Assembly: GCA_963643985.1 (NCBI GenBank)
Contig: CAVINP010000012.1
Location: 1 to 30,139, forward strand
DNA: 30,139 nucleotides
DNA from: SFTH01 sp963643985
GTDB lineage: Bacteria > Bacillota > Clostridia > Christensenellales > Aristaeellaceae
Direction: 5' to 3'
In this document: positions 8,743 to 16,593 of the stretch, in pieces
Layout of the letters: each line of letters opens with the position of its first letter
How positions within the stretch are numbered: position 1 is the first letter of the stretch
Program-made: the position numbers and the translations under genes
Notes under the pieces: generated by a model
Databases searched by the model: none
Seen by the model: only the letters and a program-made list of their open reading frames with translations
What the model was told of the DNA's origin: nothing

Positions 8743-9414
8743 ATGAACTGTGAATCGTTTACGGAGCTGCTGGATCGTCATATCGACGGCGAATTGGATT
8801 CCATGCAGGAGCGCGAGTTGCTGGATCATGCGGCGGCATGTGACGAATGCGCCCGAAGTCTGCGGGAGGCCGAACTGCTCAGGCAGGTGCTTGCGGGCAT
8901 GAATGACGATGTCGTTGTACCGCTCGAGGCTCAGGCAGCCTGGCGTCGGGCCGTAAAGAATGAAGACAAGCAAAAGAAGGTCCACAGACGGCTGCGCCTG
9001 GCCTCTGGCCTTGCTGCCGCACTTGTTGTCGCGCTGGGCAGCACGTACTTTCTGACGACCGACAGGGCAGCGGATCAGGCCCCGACCCTCACCATTTTGC
9101 AGGCTGACAGCGTGATTGCCGCCGACGGCGAGGATGAGTCTGCGAATGCCGGGGATGACCGTCAGTATGCCGCATGGCGAAAGATCCGCACGGCAGACAC
9201 CAAGGGCGCATACGATACGCTTCTGTCTCTGAGCGATGAGTACGGCGGCACGATCCGGAGCAGTGAGGACGGCGCATATCGTGTGGAACTGCCTGCCCAG
9301 TATCTCGATGAGTTCCTCCGGGCCTCGAGCCGCATCGGCGAAGAGCTGGATGCCGAGGCCGGCGAGAGCACGGACGGGACGGCGGTTGTCTACATTCAAT
9401 TCATTGCCGAATAA
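8743..9414 (+). CDS. Membrane anti-sigma factor with zinc finger and DUF4349-like outer domain
   Basis: 223 residues, start set by GGAGG at 8729-8733. The N-terminal zinc anti-sigma domain carries H29-x3-C33-x2-C36 (HAAACDEC), which in this family wraps the sigma factor. One membrane segment (about residues 85-104, LRLASGLAAALVVALGSTYF) separates it from an outer domain. That outer part (about 145-223: AYDTLLSLSDEYGGTIRSS, then VELPAQYLDEFLRASSRIGEELD) resembles the DUF4349 fold, here probably the sensing end. Release of the sigma factor may involve proteolysis; no protease gene is adjacent. It sits between the sigma gene and an exported SIMPL protein in one operon. The zinc-finger role is well supported; the DUF4349 likeness is by eye. 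Confidence 0.88.
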   Translation: MNCESFTELLDRHIDGELDSMQERELLDHAAACDECARSLREAELLRQVLAGMNDDVVVPLEAQAAWRRAVKNEDKQKKVHRRLRLASGLAAALVVALGSTYFLTTDRAADQAPTLTILQADSVIAADGEDESANAGDDRQYAAWRKIRTADTKGAYDTLLSLSDEYGGTIRSSEDGAYRVELPAQYLDEFLRASSRIGEELDAEAGESTDGTAVVYIQFIAE

Positions 9415-9434
9415 TGACAGGAGGTTCTTTTGAA

Positions 9435-10124
9435 ATGAAGAGGATGATATGTCTCGCACTTGCGCTTGTGATGCTGCTGGCCTCGGCTGCGCTGGCTGAG
9501 AATACGATCACGGTCAGCGGCGGTGCCGTGGTGAATATTGCCGCAGATGTGGCGTATGTCCGTCTGGGCGTGTACCTGAACGATGCAGACGTGACAACCG
9601 CGATGCAGCTGGCCAACGAGCGCATCGATGCAATCTGCGCGGTGCTGAGCGAAAACGGTATTGACGAGAAATGCATCTCGACGGATTACCTCTACATCTC
9701 CCCGATGTATGACTATTCCGATGACGGCAACGGCGAAATTACCGGCTACAGCGTCAATAACGGCCTGCTCATTGAGATTTCGGATGTAGATTCCGTGGGC
9801 AATATCATCGATGTGGCGTTTGCCGCAGGTGCAAACAACTTCGATTCCGTCACCTTCTCGCTCAAGAACAAGAGCGAGGCGCGTGATGAGGCCCTGCGCC
9901 TGGCCGTTGAAGAGGCCGCACACAAGGCAGAGGTGCTGGCGGAAGCTTCCGGCAAACAACTGGGCAATGTCATCAGCATCAGTGAATCGGATGACACGTA
10001 TTACAGCACCGACAGCTATGCCGAGTCGGCCGTTTCGACCGATAAGGCCACGACCGTTCGTGCCTCTCAGGCAAGCGTCTCGGCGCAGGTCAGCATATGC
10101 TATGAACTGGAGGATATTGCCTGA
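9435..10124 (+). CDS. Exported SIMPL-domain (DUF541) protein
   Basis: 229 residues. The ATG at 9435 is chosen because AGGAGG stands just upstream and it begins a clear signal peptide (MKRMICLALALVMLLASAALA, cleavage before ENTI). The rest is one SIMPL/DUF541 domain: ITVSGGAVVNIAADVAYVRLGV at the start, a GYSVNNGLLIEISDVDSVG strand-helix unit, and ARDEALRLAVEEAAHKAEVLAE, the typical helix. The family includes YggE and periplasmic or surface oligomers linked to oxidative stress and membrane integrity; the biochemical activity is not settled. It starts 20 nt after the anti-sigma stop, and its stop overlaps the next start (TGATG). It may be an effector or ligand of the sigma/anti-sigma pair, which is inference from position. 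Confidence 0.85.
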   Translation: MKRMICLALALVMLLASAALAENTITVSGGAVVNIAADVAYVRLGVYLNDADVTTAMQLANERIDAICAVLSENGIDEKCISTDYLYISPMYDYSDDGNGEITGYSVNNGLLIEISDVDSVGNIIDVAFAAGANNFDSVTFSLKNKSEARDEALRLAVEEAAHKAEVLAEASGKQLGNVISISESDDTYYSTDSYAESAVSTDKATTVRASQASVSAQVSICYELEDIA

Positions 10125-10342
10125 TGGATGATCGCAGCATACGCCGCATCAGCGAACTGACGAAGCTTTCGCGTGAGCGTGCCCTCACGGAGGAAGAAAT
10201 GGATGAGCGCCACCGCCTGCGGCAGAACTATCTGAAGGCATTTCGCAGCCAGATGCGCTCTCAGCTGGACAACACCGTGGTGCAGTATCCGGACGGTTCG
10301 CGTGTACCGTTCAGGGATGCAGCCGGAAAGAAAGACAAATGA
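10124..10342 (+). CDS. UPF0291/DUF896 (YnzC-like) small cytoplasmic protein
   Basis: 72 residues. The sequence RISELTKLSRERALTEEEMDE followed by RHRLRQNYLKAFRSQMRSQL and a VQYPDG tail matches the YnzC/DUF896 family of Firmicutes in length and order: a basic, mostly two-helix protein. In Bacillus subtilis the relative is SOS-associated; here it is translationally coupled to the SIMPL gene (start overlaps the stop by one base), so it is probably co-expressed with the sigma operon. A hairpin follows the stop codon by 4 nt. Confidence 0.88.
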   Translation: MDDRSIRRISELTKLSRERALTEEEMDERHRLRQNYLKAFRSQMRSQLDNTVVQYPDGSRVPFRDAAGKKDK

Positions 10343-10346
10343 ACTT

Positions 10347-10384
10347 CAAAGCGGTCGAAAAGGCTTGCCTTTTGGGCCGCTTTG
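10347..10384 (+). terminator. Terminator-like two-part hairpin ending the sigma operon
   Basis: CAAAGCGG (10347-10354) pairs with CCGCTTTG (10377-10384) and AAAAGG (10358-10363) with CCTTTT (10368-10373), around a 3x3 internal loop and a CTTG tetraloop. No T-run follows, so it may end transcription poorly or act as an mRNA 3' stabiliser. It contains the -35 box of the next gene's promoter. Confidence 0.55.
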
Positions 10385-10393
10385 CGTTATAAT
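10365..10393 (+). promoter_or_regulatory. Promoter of the DUF1292 gene, -35 inside the upstream hairpin
   Basis: TTGCCT (10365-10370), a 17-nt spacer and a perfect TATAAT (10388-10393). Transcription would start near 10400, about 40 nt before the coding start. Confidence 0.65.
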
Positions 10394-10441
10394 CAGAGCC
10401 ATCGGCGAGCCTGAAATTCAGAGAAAATGAGGAATAACGCA

Positions 10442-10738
10442 ATGGAAGAAGAGAGAGATCTCGTTGAGTTCGAGGACGAGCAGGGCAACAAGATCACCAT
10501 GGAAGTGCTGGACTATCTGTTCTATGAGGGCAAGGAATACGGCCTGCTGACAGAGCTTCAGGACGAGGATGCAGATGAGAACGTGCAGCGCGAGGCCTAT
10601 GTGATGGAGATCGTACCCGTCGGCGATGACATGGAGGAGTTCGTTCCCGTGGAGGAGGAGCTTGCCGGAAAGCTGATCGACATCATTGAGAACAGCGATT
10701 TTGACGAAGAGGTTGTTGACATCGACGAAGAGGAATAA
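10442..10738 (+). CDS. DUF1292 acidic small protein (YrzB-like)
   Basis: 98 residues from the ATG at 10442, which has GAGGAA 7 nt upstream; an in-frame ATG at 10427 has a poorer site. The chain is strongly acidic and matches DUF1292: VEFEDEQGNKITMEVLDYLFYEGKEYGLL, then REAYVMEIV and a tail of Glu/Asp. This family is widespread in Firmicutes, often near ruvX and alaS, and has no settled biochemical role. Here it stands as a single-gene unit with its own promoter and terminator, just before lon. No membrane segment or signal peptide. Confidence 0.85.
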   Translation: MEEERDLVEFEDEQGNKITMEVLDYLFYEGKEYGLLTELQDEDADENVQREAYVMEIVPVGDDMEEFVPVEEELAGKLIDIIENSDFDEEVVDIDEEE

Positions 10739-10763
10739 CGGTTTCGAAAATGTCATCATCGCG

Positions 10764-10806
10764 GGGCAGGCACTGCGTAACGGGCGGCGCCTGCCCTTGA
10801 TTTTTT
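10764..10806 (+). terminator. Intrinsic terminator of the DUF1292 gene
   Basis: GGGCAGGC (10764-10771) pairs with GCCTGCCC (10789-10796) around a 17-nt loop, followed by TTGATTTTTT. The T-run doubles as part of the -35 box of the lon promoter. Confidence 0.8.
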
Positions 10807-10824
10807 ACATACTTCCTATATAAT
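10797..10824 (+). promoter_or_regulatory. Promoter of lon-engB overlapping the terminator tail
   Basis: TTGATT (10797-10802), a 16-nt spacer and TATAAT (10819-10824). I see no CtsR or CIRCE heat-shock operator near it, so control may be constitutive or by another factor. Confidence 0.6.
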
Positions 10825-10857
10825 AGGTACATAGCAATTTTTTGGAGGAACAGCTCT

Positions 10858-13218
10858 TTGAAATCCGGTCAGAATGAAAACAAAACAATACTGCCCCTGT
10901 TACCGCTGCGCGGTGTGGCGATATTCCCCGGCTGCGTAATCACGCTGGATGCCGGCCGTGACCGCTCCGTAGCGGCTGTCGATGCGGCGATGAACGGCGA
11001 TCACAAGCTCATGGTGGTGGCCCAGAAGGATGCGGCCGTAGATCGCCCGTCCGGGGACGATCTCTACAAGACGGGCACCGTGGCCACGATACGTCAGATC
11101 ATGCCCACGCCGGATCAGACGCTTCGCCTGATGCTGCAGGGCGAATACCGTGCAAGCATAACGGAAGTGCTCGAGGGCGCCAACTACGCGCAGGCGGGTA
11201 TCGTTCCCGAGACGCCGGATGCGGATGTAACGCCGGATCTTGAAATGATGGCGTATATGCGCTCCATCGTGACGCTGGCCAAGCAGGTTGCACGACAGCG
11301 GGAAAATTCGATGACTGAATTTCTGCAGAGCATCGAGGGTGAAAAGGACCCCGGACTGCTCTGTGATGCCACGGCCAATGCCCTGATCAGTAACCTTGAA
11401 TCCAAGCAGCGGGTATTGGAGTGCATCGATGTGCGCGACCGTCTTGAACTGACCACGCAGCTGCTGGGGCAGGAAATCAGCCTGCAGTTGCTGGAGGAGC
11501 GCATTGCCCAGCGCGTGCGCGAGGCGATGGACCGCAACAACCATGAATACTATCTGCGCGAGCAGATTCGCGCCATACAGGATGAGCTGGGCGGCGAAGA
11601 GGACGAGGAAATCGTCGAATATCGCAAGAAGCTTGCCGAATCGAAGATGCCCGATGAAGCCCGTGAAAAGGTCGAGCGCGAGATCAAGCGGCTGGCACGG
11701 ACGGCGGCCCAGTCGCCCGAGTCCAGCGTGAGCCAGAACTATATCGAGTATATGCTCGAGCTGCCCTGGGGCGAGTATGCCAAGTCCAACATGGACATTG
11801 CACGCGCCCGGCGCATACTCGAGGCGGATCACTTCGGCCTCAAGGAGGTCAAGGAACGCCTGATCGAATATCTGGCGGTACGCAAAAATACGGACGGCCT
11901 GAAGAGCCCCATCATTTGCCTTGTCGGCCCGCCCGGCGTAGGCAAGACCTCTATTGCGAAGTCGATTGCGCGGGCAATGGGGCGCAAGTTTACGCAGATG
12001 TCGCTGGGCGGCGTGCATGACGAAGCGGAAATCCGCGGCCACCGCAAAACCTACGTGGGTGCGATGCCGGGGCGCATCATATCCGGCATCAACCGCTGCA
12101 AGAGCCTGAATCCGGTATTCCTGCTGGATGAGATCGACAAGATAGCCCACGATATGCGCGGTGATCCCGCCTCGGCTCTGCTGGAGGCGCTCGATCCGCA
12201 GCAGAACAGCAATTTCCGCGATCACTACATCGAGGCTGCGTTTGATCTCTCGGACGTGCTCTTTATCACGACGGCCAATTCCACCGACCCCATCGATCGT
12301 GCACTGCTCGACCGCATGGAGGTCATTGAGGTGCCCAGTTATACGCAGGAGGAGAAAGTGCAGATTGCCAAGCGCTATCTGCTGCCCGACGAACTGCAGG
12401 CGCACGGCCTGAAGAAGGGTGCGCTGCGCATCACCGAGAGCGTGATGGCGGACATCATCGACGGCTATACCCGCGAAGCCGGTGTGCGCACGCTCAAGAG
12501 AAACATCGAAAAGCTCTGCCGCAAGGCTGCGCTGGCGTTCATCGATGATCCCGAGAAGAAGAGCATATCGCTCAAGAGTGCCGATCTTGCAACCTATCTT
12601 GGGCCGCGCAAATATCTGCGCCAACCCGCAGAGGGCAAGGCAGAGGTCGGCATCGTGAATGGTCTGGCCTGGACAAGCGTCGGCGGCGAACTGATGCCCG
12701 TGGAGGCTCTGGCCATGGACGGCAAGGGCAACCTCGAGTTGACCGGCAACCTGGGCGACGTGATGCGCGAGTCGGCAAAGATCGCCCGCTCCGTCGCACG
12801 CGTGCGTGCCGTAACCTACGGTGTGGCATCGGACTTCTTTGACAAGCACGACATCCACGTGCACGTACCGGAGGGCGCAGTACCCAAGGACGGACCGTCG
12901 GCCGGCATCGCGCTGAGCTGCGCGATCATCAGTGCGATCACGGGTATTCCCGCACGCGGTGACATTGCCATGACGGGCGAGGTCACGCTGCACGGCAAGG
13001 CATTGCCCATCGGCGGCGTGCGCGAAAAACTGCTGGCTGCCTATCGCATGGGCGTTACGCACATCCTCTTGCCACGGGAGAACGAAAAGGATCTGGAGGA
13101 AATCGATCCGGCCATCCTTGAAAAGATGGAGATCACACTCATTGACAGCGTCGACGATGCTCTGTCCAGGGTGCTGACGGAGCAGAAGGATCAGAATAAG
13201 ATGAGGCTGGCGATATGA
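10858..13218 (+). CDS. lon: ATP-dependent protease Lon
   Basis: 786 residues, the usual LonA length. The start is TTG, fixed by GGAGG 9 nt upstream and by the protein's beginning (NKTILPLLPLRGVAIFPG). Domains: N-terminal substrate-binding region (about 1-210), coiled-coil linker, AAA+ module with Walker A GPPGVGKTS (K363) and Walker B FLLDEID (D424/E425), then the protease domain with catalytic Ser681 (PKDGPSAG) and Lys724 (GGVREKLLAA), closely matching the Ser679/Lys722 dyad of E. coli Lon. It degrades misfolded and regulatory proteins in the cytoplasm. The stop overlaps the start of engB by four bases (ATGA), a lon-ysxC pairing also found in Bacillus. The TTG start may lower translation. 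Confidence 0.98.
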   Translation: MKSGQNENKTILPLLPLRGVAIFPGCVITLDAGRDRSVAAVDAAMNGDHKLMVVAQKDAAVDRPSGDDLYKTGTVATIRQIMPTPDQTLRLMLQGEYRASITEVLEGANYAQAGIVPETPDADVTPDLEMMAYMRSIVTLAKQVARQRENSMTEFLQSIEGEKDPGLLCDATANALISNLESKQRVLECIDVRDRLELTTQLLGQEISLQLLEERIAQRVREAMDRNNHEYYLREQIRAIQDELGGEEDEEIVEYRKKLAESKMPDEAREKVEREIKRLARTAAQSPESSVSQNYIEYMLELPWGEYAKSNMDIARARRILEADHFGLKEVKERLIEYLAVRKNTDGLKSPIICLVGPPGVGKTSIAKSIARAMGRKFTQMSLGGVHDEAEIRGHRKTYVGAMPGRIISGINRCKSLNPVFLLDEIDKIAHDMRGDPASALLEALDPQQNSNFRDHYIEAAFDLSDVLFITTANSTDPIDRALLDRMEVIEVPSYTQEEKVQIAKRYLLPDELQAHGLKKGALRITESVMADIIDGYTREAGVRTLKRNIEKLCRKAALAFIDDPEKKSISLKSADLATYLGPRKYLRQPAEGKAEVGIVNGLAWTSVGGELMPVEALAMDGKGNLELTGNLGDVMRESAKIARSVARVRAVTYGVASDFFDKHDIHVHVPEGAVPKDGPSAGIALSCAIISAITGIPARGDIAMTGEVTLHGKALPIGGVREKLLAAYRMGVTHILLPRENEKDLEEIDPAILEKMEITLIDSVDDALSRVLTEQKDQNKMRLAI

Positions 13219-13808
13219 CCATCAAAAAAGCAAAATTCCTGCTCTCCCAGAGTGCGTTCTCGGCATTCCCGCAGCAGGGTCTGCCCGAGATCGCGATGGC
13301 CGGAAAATCAAACGTGGGCAAGTCCTCGCTGATCAACGGTCTGACGCACAATTCGAAGCTGGCGCGGACTTCGTCGGAGCCGGGCAAGACGCGGCTGATC
13401 AACTACTACCTGATCAACGAGGAACTGCTGCTGGTCGATCTGCCCGGTTACGGTTTTGCACGGGCGCCCAAGTCGGAGCAACAGAAGTGGGCGGACATGA
13501 TTGAGGGCTATCTCACGGGTTCCGCCAACCTGCGCCACGTGTTTCATCTGGTGGACATACGCCACGAGCCGACGCAGGAGGATCAAATGATGACGGAATA
13601 CCTGCGCCACTATGAGATACCGTTTTCGGTGATTGCCACCAAGGCCGACAAGCTCTCCAAGGCACAGCGTGCCCGTGCCATACAGCTGATTTGCAGGACG
13701 CTGGCCGTGCAGCCCTGGGAAGTGCTGGCCTGCTCCGCTCAGGACAAAACGGGTCTGGACGCACTCACGGACAAGATCGGAGAGCTGCTTGATCCGCAAC
13801 ATGAATAA
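13215..13808 (+). CDS. engB: Ribosome-biogenesis GTPase EngB/YsxC
   Basis: 197 residues, the normal size. GTPase motifs are complete: G1 AGKSNVGKSS (K36, S37), G3 DLPGYGFA and G4 TKAD, with the family-typical opening KFLLSQSAFSAFPQQGLPEIA. The protein acts late in assembly of the large ribosomal subunit and is essential in B. subtilis. It is translationally coupled to lon through an ATGA overlap. A strong bidirectional terminator follows the stop codon directly. Confidence 0.97.
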   Translation: MTIKKAKFLLSQSAFSAFPQQGLPEIAMAGKSNVGKSSLINGLTHNSKLARTSSEPGKTRLINYYLINEELLLVDLPGYGFARAPKSEQQKWADMIEGYLTGSANLRHVFHLVDIRHEPTQEDQMMTEYLRHYEIPFSVIATKADKLSKAQRARAIQLICRTLAVQPWEVLACSAQDKTGLDALTDKIGELLDPQHE

Positions 13809-13810
13809 TG

Positions 13811-13844
13811 CAAAACGGGTGTGCCGGACGGCACACCCGTTTTG
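13811..13844. terminator. Bidirectional intrinsic terminator between engB and the acetyltransferase gene
   Basis: Perfect 15-bp arms (13811-13825 and 13830-13844) enclose a GGAC tetraloop; the stem ends in AAAA/TTTT, so it can act in both directions for these converging genes. Confidence 0.9.
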
Positions 13845-13851
13845 TATTGTA

Positions 13852-14286
13852 TCAGAAATCCTTTTTGTATTTGGTTTCGGGCTTGACAAAGTCGTAGCCG
13901 CAGGTCTTGTAGAGCGAAATGGCAGAGGCTCTTTCCGAACCGCTGTATACGCGGATGCCGCTGGCTCCCGTGCGTTTGGCCCAGTCTTCAACGGCGGCCA
14001 GCAGTTTCCTGCCTGCGCCGTAGCCACGGTACTTTTCATCCACCGCGATGGCACGCAGCACCTTCAGATGCGGCCCGTAGAGTATATCAAAATCACACGC
14101 ATGCGCAAAGCCGACCATCTCGCCGTTGTTTTCGGCAACGAGTATCAGATTGCCGGGGCGCGTCATCAGTTTACGAATGTTTGCCTCGAACTTATCCTGG
14201 GGATACTCAAAACCGAGCAGATGGCAGCTGAGTTCCCGTATGCGCGGCGCATCCGAGATCATGCATTTTCGAACGATAATATTCAT
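13852..14286 (-). CDS. GNAT-family N-acetyltransferase
   Basis: 144 residues from the second ATG (14286), which has GGAGG 9 nt upstream; the ATG at 14292 is too close to that site. One GNAT domain: IIVRKCMISDAPRIREL (strand 1/helix 1), LILVAENNGEMVGFAHA, then motif A LRAIAVDEKYRGYGAGRKLL with the R/Q-x-x-G-x-G/A acetyl-CoA loop (RGYGAG), and motif B ASAISLYKTCGYDF. It transfers an acetyl group from acetyl-CoA to an amine; the acceptor cannot be predicted. Monocistronic, with its own promoter and a shared terminator. Confidence 0.9.
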   Translation of the reverse strand: MNIIVRKCMISDAPRIRELSCHLLGFEYPQDKFEANIRKLMTRPGNLILVAENNGEMVGFAHACDFDILYGPHLKVLRAIAVDEKYRGYGAGRKLLAAVEDWAKRTGASGIRVYSGSERASAISLYKTCGYDFVKPETKYKKDF

Positions 14287-14321
14287 AGGCATCCACCTCC
14301 GATTATTTACTTGATATTAAG

Positions 14322-14350
14322 ATTATAATAGAATCAGACGGAAAAATCAA
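14322..14350 (-). promoter_or_regulatory. Promoter of the acetyltransferase gene
   Basis: On the minus strand TTGATT (14350-14345), a 17-nt spacer and TATAAT (14327-14322), between the branching-enzyme terminator and the acetyltransferase ribosome-binding site. Confidence 0.65.
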
Positions 14351-14380
14351 GGGGGAACAAAATATAACCGCCGAAATAGT

Positions 14381-14413
14381 GAAAACACCCGCGCAATTGA
14401 ACTTGCGCGGGTG
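14381..14413 (-). terminator. Intrinsic terminator of the branching-enzyme gene
   Basis: Perfect 11-bp arms (CACCCGCGCAA at 14386-14396 with 14403-14413) and a 6-nt loop; read on the minus strand, the stem is followed by TTTTC. Confidence 0.85.
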
Positions 14414-14425
14414 GTCGGTACGGAA

Positions 14426-16447
14426 TCAGACAATCTTCTGGAAGACGATTGCGGTGCGGCAGGGAATATAGACTTCAAACCCAAGACCCTTCTCGCACGT
14501 CTTGGTTTCGTACACGTAGTCCAGATTGACGCGGTCCTGACCGCCGAAGGCAGCGGCATCGCTGGAGAAGATCGCACGGTAGCGGCCCGCACCGGTGATG
14601 TGGGCGTGCATGAAGAAATCCGTCACGGACTGCGTCGTGTTGAAGTTGAACAGGTAGAGCAGATCACCCTTGGCAAAGGAGATCAGCTTGTTTTCCTGAT
14701 CAATCCAGAGGCTGACAGCCTGCGGCTTGCTCAGCACGCGATACTTGCGTGCGAACTTCAGCATGGCACGGTCAAAGTTCTCCAGCCACTGATATTTCAG
14801 ATAGCCGTTCTCGGCCAGCGACCACTGGCGCCGCGCGTACTTGTAGCTCCAGCCGTTGCCCTCGCGCGGGAAATCGATCCACTCCGGATGTCCGAACTCA
14901 TTGCCCATGAAGTTCAGATAGCCCTCGCTGGCAAGCACCAGCGTGGAAAAGCGGATGATCTTGTGCATGTCGATGGCACGGTCGATCACCGGGGAATGAT
15001 AGGCCTTGTCCATGCCGGTGTACATCTCGGCATCGGCCATGCGGAAGATCAGCGTCTTGTCGCCCACGAGCGCCTGATCGTGCGATTCACAGTAGCCGAT
15101 GTTCTTTTCGCTCGGGCGGCGTGTGGTCAGCTCGTACCACAGCTTGTACATATCCCAGTCTTCGTCGCGGTGGTCCTTGAGCATGCGGATCCAGAAATCG
15201 GGCACGCCCATGGAGAGGCGGTAATCAAAGCCGATGCCACCCGCGCGTATGGGCAGCGCCATGCCGGGCATGCCGCTCATGTCCTCGGCGACGGTCACGG
15301 CAAAGGGGTTGACGGCATGCACCAGCTCATTGGCCAGCTGCAGATATGTGATGGCATCCACATTTGTGTTGAGTCCGAAATACTGGTCATAGCCGGAGAA
15401 ATTCGCGCCCAGACCGTGATCCTGATAGATCATGGATGTCACGCCGTCAAAGCGGAAACCGTCGAAGTGGTATTCCTCCTGCCAGAACTTCAGGTTGGAG
15501 AGCAGAAAGTGAATGACCTCGTGGCGGGCATAATCGAACAGGCGCGTACCCCATGCGTTGTGCCGGCCGCGTTCACCCGGCAGGAAATACTGATCGTCCG
15601 TGCCGTCCATCATGTTCAGGCCCTCACCCACATTCGGACAGGCGTGGGAGTGGACAACATCCAGCAGTACAAACAGATTAAGCTCATGCGCCTTGTTGAT
15701 CAGGTATTTCAGGTCCTCCGGCACGCCGTACCAGGACGAGGCTGCGAAGAAATTGGAGACCTGATAGCCGAAGGATGCGTAGTAGGGATGTTCCTGAATG
15801 GCCATGAGCTGGATGGCATTGTAGCCCAGATCGGCAATGCGCTCCAGATTGTTGTCCGCAAATTCACGGTAGCTGCCGACACCCTCGCGCTCCTGTGCCA
15901 TGCCGATGTGTGCTTCGTAGATCATGGGCGAAGAGAGTTTGCGCTTTTTATAGCTGCCGTCCGTCCAGTAGAAATTGCGCGGCGGTGCCCAGATCTGGCC
16001 GCAGAAGGTCCGGGTCTTGGGATCCTGGCTCACGCGGCGGATGTAGGCGGGAATGCGCTCAAATGTCTCGTCACCGTGGCGCACGAGTATCTTCACAAAC
16101 TGGCCGTGCTTGAGTGCGTCCGCGCCCTGCAGTTCGATCTCCCACACACCGCCCTCGATGGGATGCAGAGGATGGGATGTGCGATTCCAGTCGTTGAAGT
16201 CGCCCATGAGGAAAACCTCATCCGCCGCGGGCAGCCACTCGCGGTATACCCAGCCGTCGTCGGTGCGGTTAAAACCAAAGTAGAGATAGCCGTTGGCAAA
16301 TGCGGGCAGATCGGCCTTGTCGCCCAGCAGCGTGCGGCGCACCTCGGTGTTGAGACGCATGCGCAGCGCAATGTCTGCATAGTACGGCTTCAGATACGGA
16401 TCGATAGACAGAATTCTGTAGGGAATCTGTTTGTTGGTCTTTTTCAT
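14426..16447 (-). CDS. glgB: Eukaryote-type 1,4-alpha-glucan branching enzyme (GH13_8-like)
   Basis: 673 residues. It moves short alpha-1,4-glucan chains to alpha-1,6 positions in glycogen. An N-terminal CBM48 (about residues 45-135, YREWLPAADEVFLMGDFNDW) precedes a GH13 barrel with Asp334 as nucleophile (DGFRFDGVTSM), Glu388 as acid/base (AEDMSGMP) and Asp457 (ESHDQALVGDK), then a C-terminal beta domain. The wording of the motifs (NAIQLMAIQEHPYYASFGYQ, LLDVVHSHA, GLNMMDGTD, NFMGNEFGHPEWIDFPREGN) is that of animal and plant branching enzymes, unlike the E. coli/Bacillus GlgB type. GGAGG lies upstream of the ATG. It is monocistronic: no glgA, glgC, glgD or glgP stands next to it, so the rest of glycogen synthesis must be elsewhere. 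Confidence 0.96.
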   Translation of the reverse strand: MKKTNKQIPYRILSIDPYLKPYYADIALRMRLNTEVRRTLLGDKADLPAFANGYLYFGFNRTDDGWVYREWLPAADEVFLMGDFNDWNRTSHPLHPIEGGVWEIELQGADALKHGQFVKILVRHGDETFERIPAYIRRVSQDPKTRTFCGQIWAPPRNFYWTDGSYKKRKLSSPMIYEAHIGMAQEREGVGSYREFADNNLERIADLGYNAIQLMAIQEHPYYASFGYQVSNFFAASSWYGVPEDLKYLINKAHELNLFVLLDVVHSHACPNVGEGLNMMDGTDDQYFLPGERGRHNAWGTRLFDYARHEVIHFLLSNLKFWQEEYHFDGFRFDGVTSMIYQDHGLGANFSGYDQYFGLNTNVDAITYLQLANELVHAVNPFAVTVAEDMSGMPGMALPIRAGGIGFDYRLSMGVPDFWIRMLKDHRDEDWDMYKLWYELTTRRPSEKNIGYCESHDQALVGDKTLIFRMADAEMYTGMDKAYHSPVIDRAIDMHKIIRFSTLVLASEGYLNFMGNEFGHPEWIDFPREGNGWSYKYARRQWSLAENGYLKYQWLENFDRAMLKFARKYRVLSKPQAVSLWIDQENKLISFAKGDLLYLFNFNTTQSVTDFFMHAHITGAGRYRAIFSSDAAAFGGQDRVNLDYVYETKTCEKGLGFEVYIPCRTAIVFQKIV

Positions 16448-16467
16448 GGATAAATACCTCCACTGTG

Positions 16468-16495
16468 ATTATACCATTTGCTACAAAAAAAGCAA
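16468..16495 (-). promoter_or_regulatory. Promoter of the branching-enzyme gene
   Basis: On the minus strand TTGCTT (16495-16490), a 16-nt spacer and TATAAT (16473-16468), about 20 nt before the start codon region. Confidence 0.6.
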
Positions 16496-16535
16496 GTAAA
16501 GATAAAGAAACCTGAATGTGATATCCGAATATAAC

Positions 16536-16564
16536 TTGCAAAGTCGGCCCGTCGGGCGTATAAT
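16536..16564 (+). promoter_or_regulatory. Promoter of the C-S lyase/exonuclease operon
   Basis: TTGCAA (16536-16541), a 17-nt spacer and TATAAT (16559-16564), upstream of GGAGG (16584-16588) and the ATG at 16594. It is divergent from the branching-enzyme promoter. Confidence 0.7.
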
Positions 16565-16593
16565 AGGATAAGTGAGTATAATCGGAGGTAGGT

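Noticed and set aside
10900..13062. 720-codon minus-strand frame opposite lon
   Set aside because: It is antisense to a fully conserved Lon protease; its composition is that of a shadow frame and it has no family motif.
14411..16453. 680-codon plus-strand frame opposite the branching-enzyme gene
   Set aside because: The minus-strand protein has all GH13 catalytic residues; the plus-strand frame has no domain or ribosome-binding site.
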